Shown here: positions 6,399 through 6,698 of the stretch, piece by piece
Position numbering within the stretch: the first letter of the stretch is position 1
Layout: each line of letters starts with the position of its first letter
Assembly (NCBI GenBank): GCA_964415605.1
Contig: CAYQBA010000221.1
Span: 1 to 6,698, forward strand
DNA: 6,698 bases
Source of the DNA: UCB3 sp964415605
Lineage (GTDB): Bacteria > Chloroflexota > Anaerolineae > Epilineales > Epilineaceae
Reading direction: 5' to 3'
The notes under the pieces: generated by a model
What the model saw: the letters and a program-made list of their open reading frames with translations, nothing else
What the model was told of the DNA's origin: nothing
Database searches by the model: none
Program-made: the position numbers and the translations under genes

Positions 6399-6621
6399 CC
6401 GCGTCCCCGGCGGGATCACCGTCGCCGGCGCCGGTCCCACTTCGCGCCGCTGCCCCGCCGCCCGCCGGCCCGCCGCCGTCGCCATCCCCCGCCCCGTCCG
6501 CGCCCGCCCACAGCCGGCGTACGAGGGGCGACACGGCCGGTTAATCGACCACCCGGCCGGCCGACGGACGGCGCGCCGCGGACAGTGGCCGGATCATGAC
6601 ATCAGGCCGAGGACTCCTTCC

Positions 6622-6627
6622 TATATA
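6622..6627 (+). promoter_or_regulatory. Candidate -10 box of a divergent plus-strand transcript
   Basis: tatata, within the longer AT run tatataaat (6622-6630), stands out from the GC-rich surroundings. It lies a short way upstream of the riboswitch-like sequence, where a promoter for that leader would be expected. No good -35 box is visible 17 bases upstream, so the assignment rests on composition and position. The run is AT-rich on both strands, and a minus-strand role cannot be excluded. Confidence 0.35.
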
Positions 6628-6639
6628 AATTGTGTGGCA

Positions 6640-6698
6640 ACGCCTGACGGCGTGACAGAACATAGGTTCAGCATCCCGCAGGAATGGAAGCGGGAATC
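6640..6698 (+). ncRNA. Possible cobalamin riboswitch, 5' part only (cut by window edge)
   Basis: The plus strand reads cataggttc (6661-6669), then a hairpin with arms catcc (6672-6676) and ggaatg (6681-6686, one bulged A) closed by cgca, then gaagcgggaatc (6687-6698). GGTTC can pair with the final GAATC with one G-U. A GGTTC or GGTGCC element, a short hairpin, then a purine run ending in GGGAA is the order of the first conserved half of cobalamin riboswitches, which shut down B12 uptake or synthesis genes, or B12-replaceable enzymes, when adenosylcobalamin binds. A small hairpin (acgcc/ggcgt, 6640-6653) precedes it and could be a peripheral stem. The diagnostic later parts, including the B12 box, fall outside the window, so this is a recognition by partial pattern only. 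Confidence 0.45.

Larger units (their letters stand above)
6323..6698. other. Non-coding region upstream of the HugZ-like gene
   Basis: I see no convincing gene in these 376 bases. Open frames here are short, Arg/Pro-rich and typical of random GC-rich DNA. The stretch next to the gene holds a weak minus-strand promoter candidate. About 6400-6600 is featureless, very GC-rich DNA. Beyond 6610 the base composition becomes suddenly more AT-rich, with a plus-strand promoter-like box and a structured RNA candidate. The layout suggests a divergent gene starting just past the right edge. Confidence 0.6.

Noticed and set aside
5754..6485. Minus-strand frame of 243 codons overlapping the HugZ-like gene
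   Set aside because: It is Arg/Pro-rich in a different frame from the clearly recognisable split-barrel protein.
6541..6597. 18-residue minus-strand frame (MIRPLSAARRPSAGRVVD) preceded by AGGAAGGAG
   Set aside because: The ribosome-site-like sequence is 16 bases from the ATG, too far. The peptide has no recognisable feature, and the purine run overlaps the AT-rich box.
1..6698. CRISPR arrays, tRNA or rRNA genes, insertion sequences
   Set aside because: I saw no regularly spaced repeats, no cloverleaf or conserved rRNA segments, and no transposase motifs or terminal inverted repeats.

Overview
The window is very GC-rich (about 70% by eye). It carries four complete genes and one partial gene, all read on the minus strand, so transcription runs from high to low coordinates. 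Two exported proteins with cleavable signal peptides and a probable lipoprotein point to a Gram-negative-type bacterium. The base composition and the style of the S9 peptidases would suit a planctomycete (Phycisphaerae-like) or another high-GC Gram-negative lineage, but the sequence does not settle this.

Layout in order of minus-strand transcription. (1) 6698-6323 is a non-coding upstream region. Its far end holds an AT-rich promoter-like block and what looks like the first part of a plus-strand cobalamin riboswitch, cut by the window edge, which would serve a divergent gene outside the window. (2) 6322-5807 encodes a HugZ-like FMN-binding split-barrel protein with a plausible promoter of its own. 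(3) 5806-5644 is a promoter region with a perfect TATAAT box flanked by two identical 16-bp direct repeats. (4) 5643-3205 and (5) 3205-785 are two tandem paralogous S9 (prolyl oligopeptidase/DPP-like) serine peptidases. Each has a signal peptide, a divergent N-terminal beta-propeller and a strongly conserved catalytic domain. They overlap by one base (TGATG), with a Shine-Dalgarno site inside the end of the first gene. (6) A 14-bp-stem hairpin at 723-692 follows. (7) 708-196 encodes a small probable lipoprotein of unknown function. It overlaps by 4 bp (ATGA) with (8) the N-terminus of a molybdate-type ABC transporter permease that runs off the left edge.

The best-supported functional unit is the peptidase pair. 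Both copies keep an intact Ser-Asp-His triad with identical spacing, and both are probably exported, so they look like two extracytoplasmic peptidases made together from one mRNA. They differ at the residue that aligns with the oxyanion tyrosine of DPP IV, in their propellers, and possibly in export route. The lipoprotein-permease pair is a second, separately coupled unit. Nothing here amounts to a demonstrably new system. The items most worth a second look are the peptidase pair with its repeat-flanked promoter, the unknown lipoprotein coupled to a ModB-like permease, and the edge-truncated riboswitch candidate.
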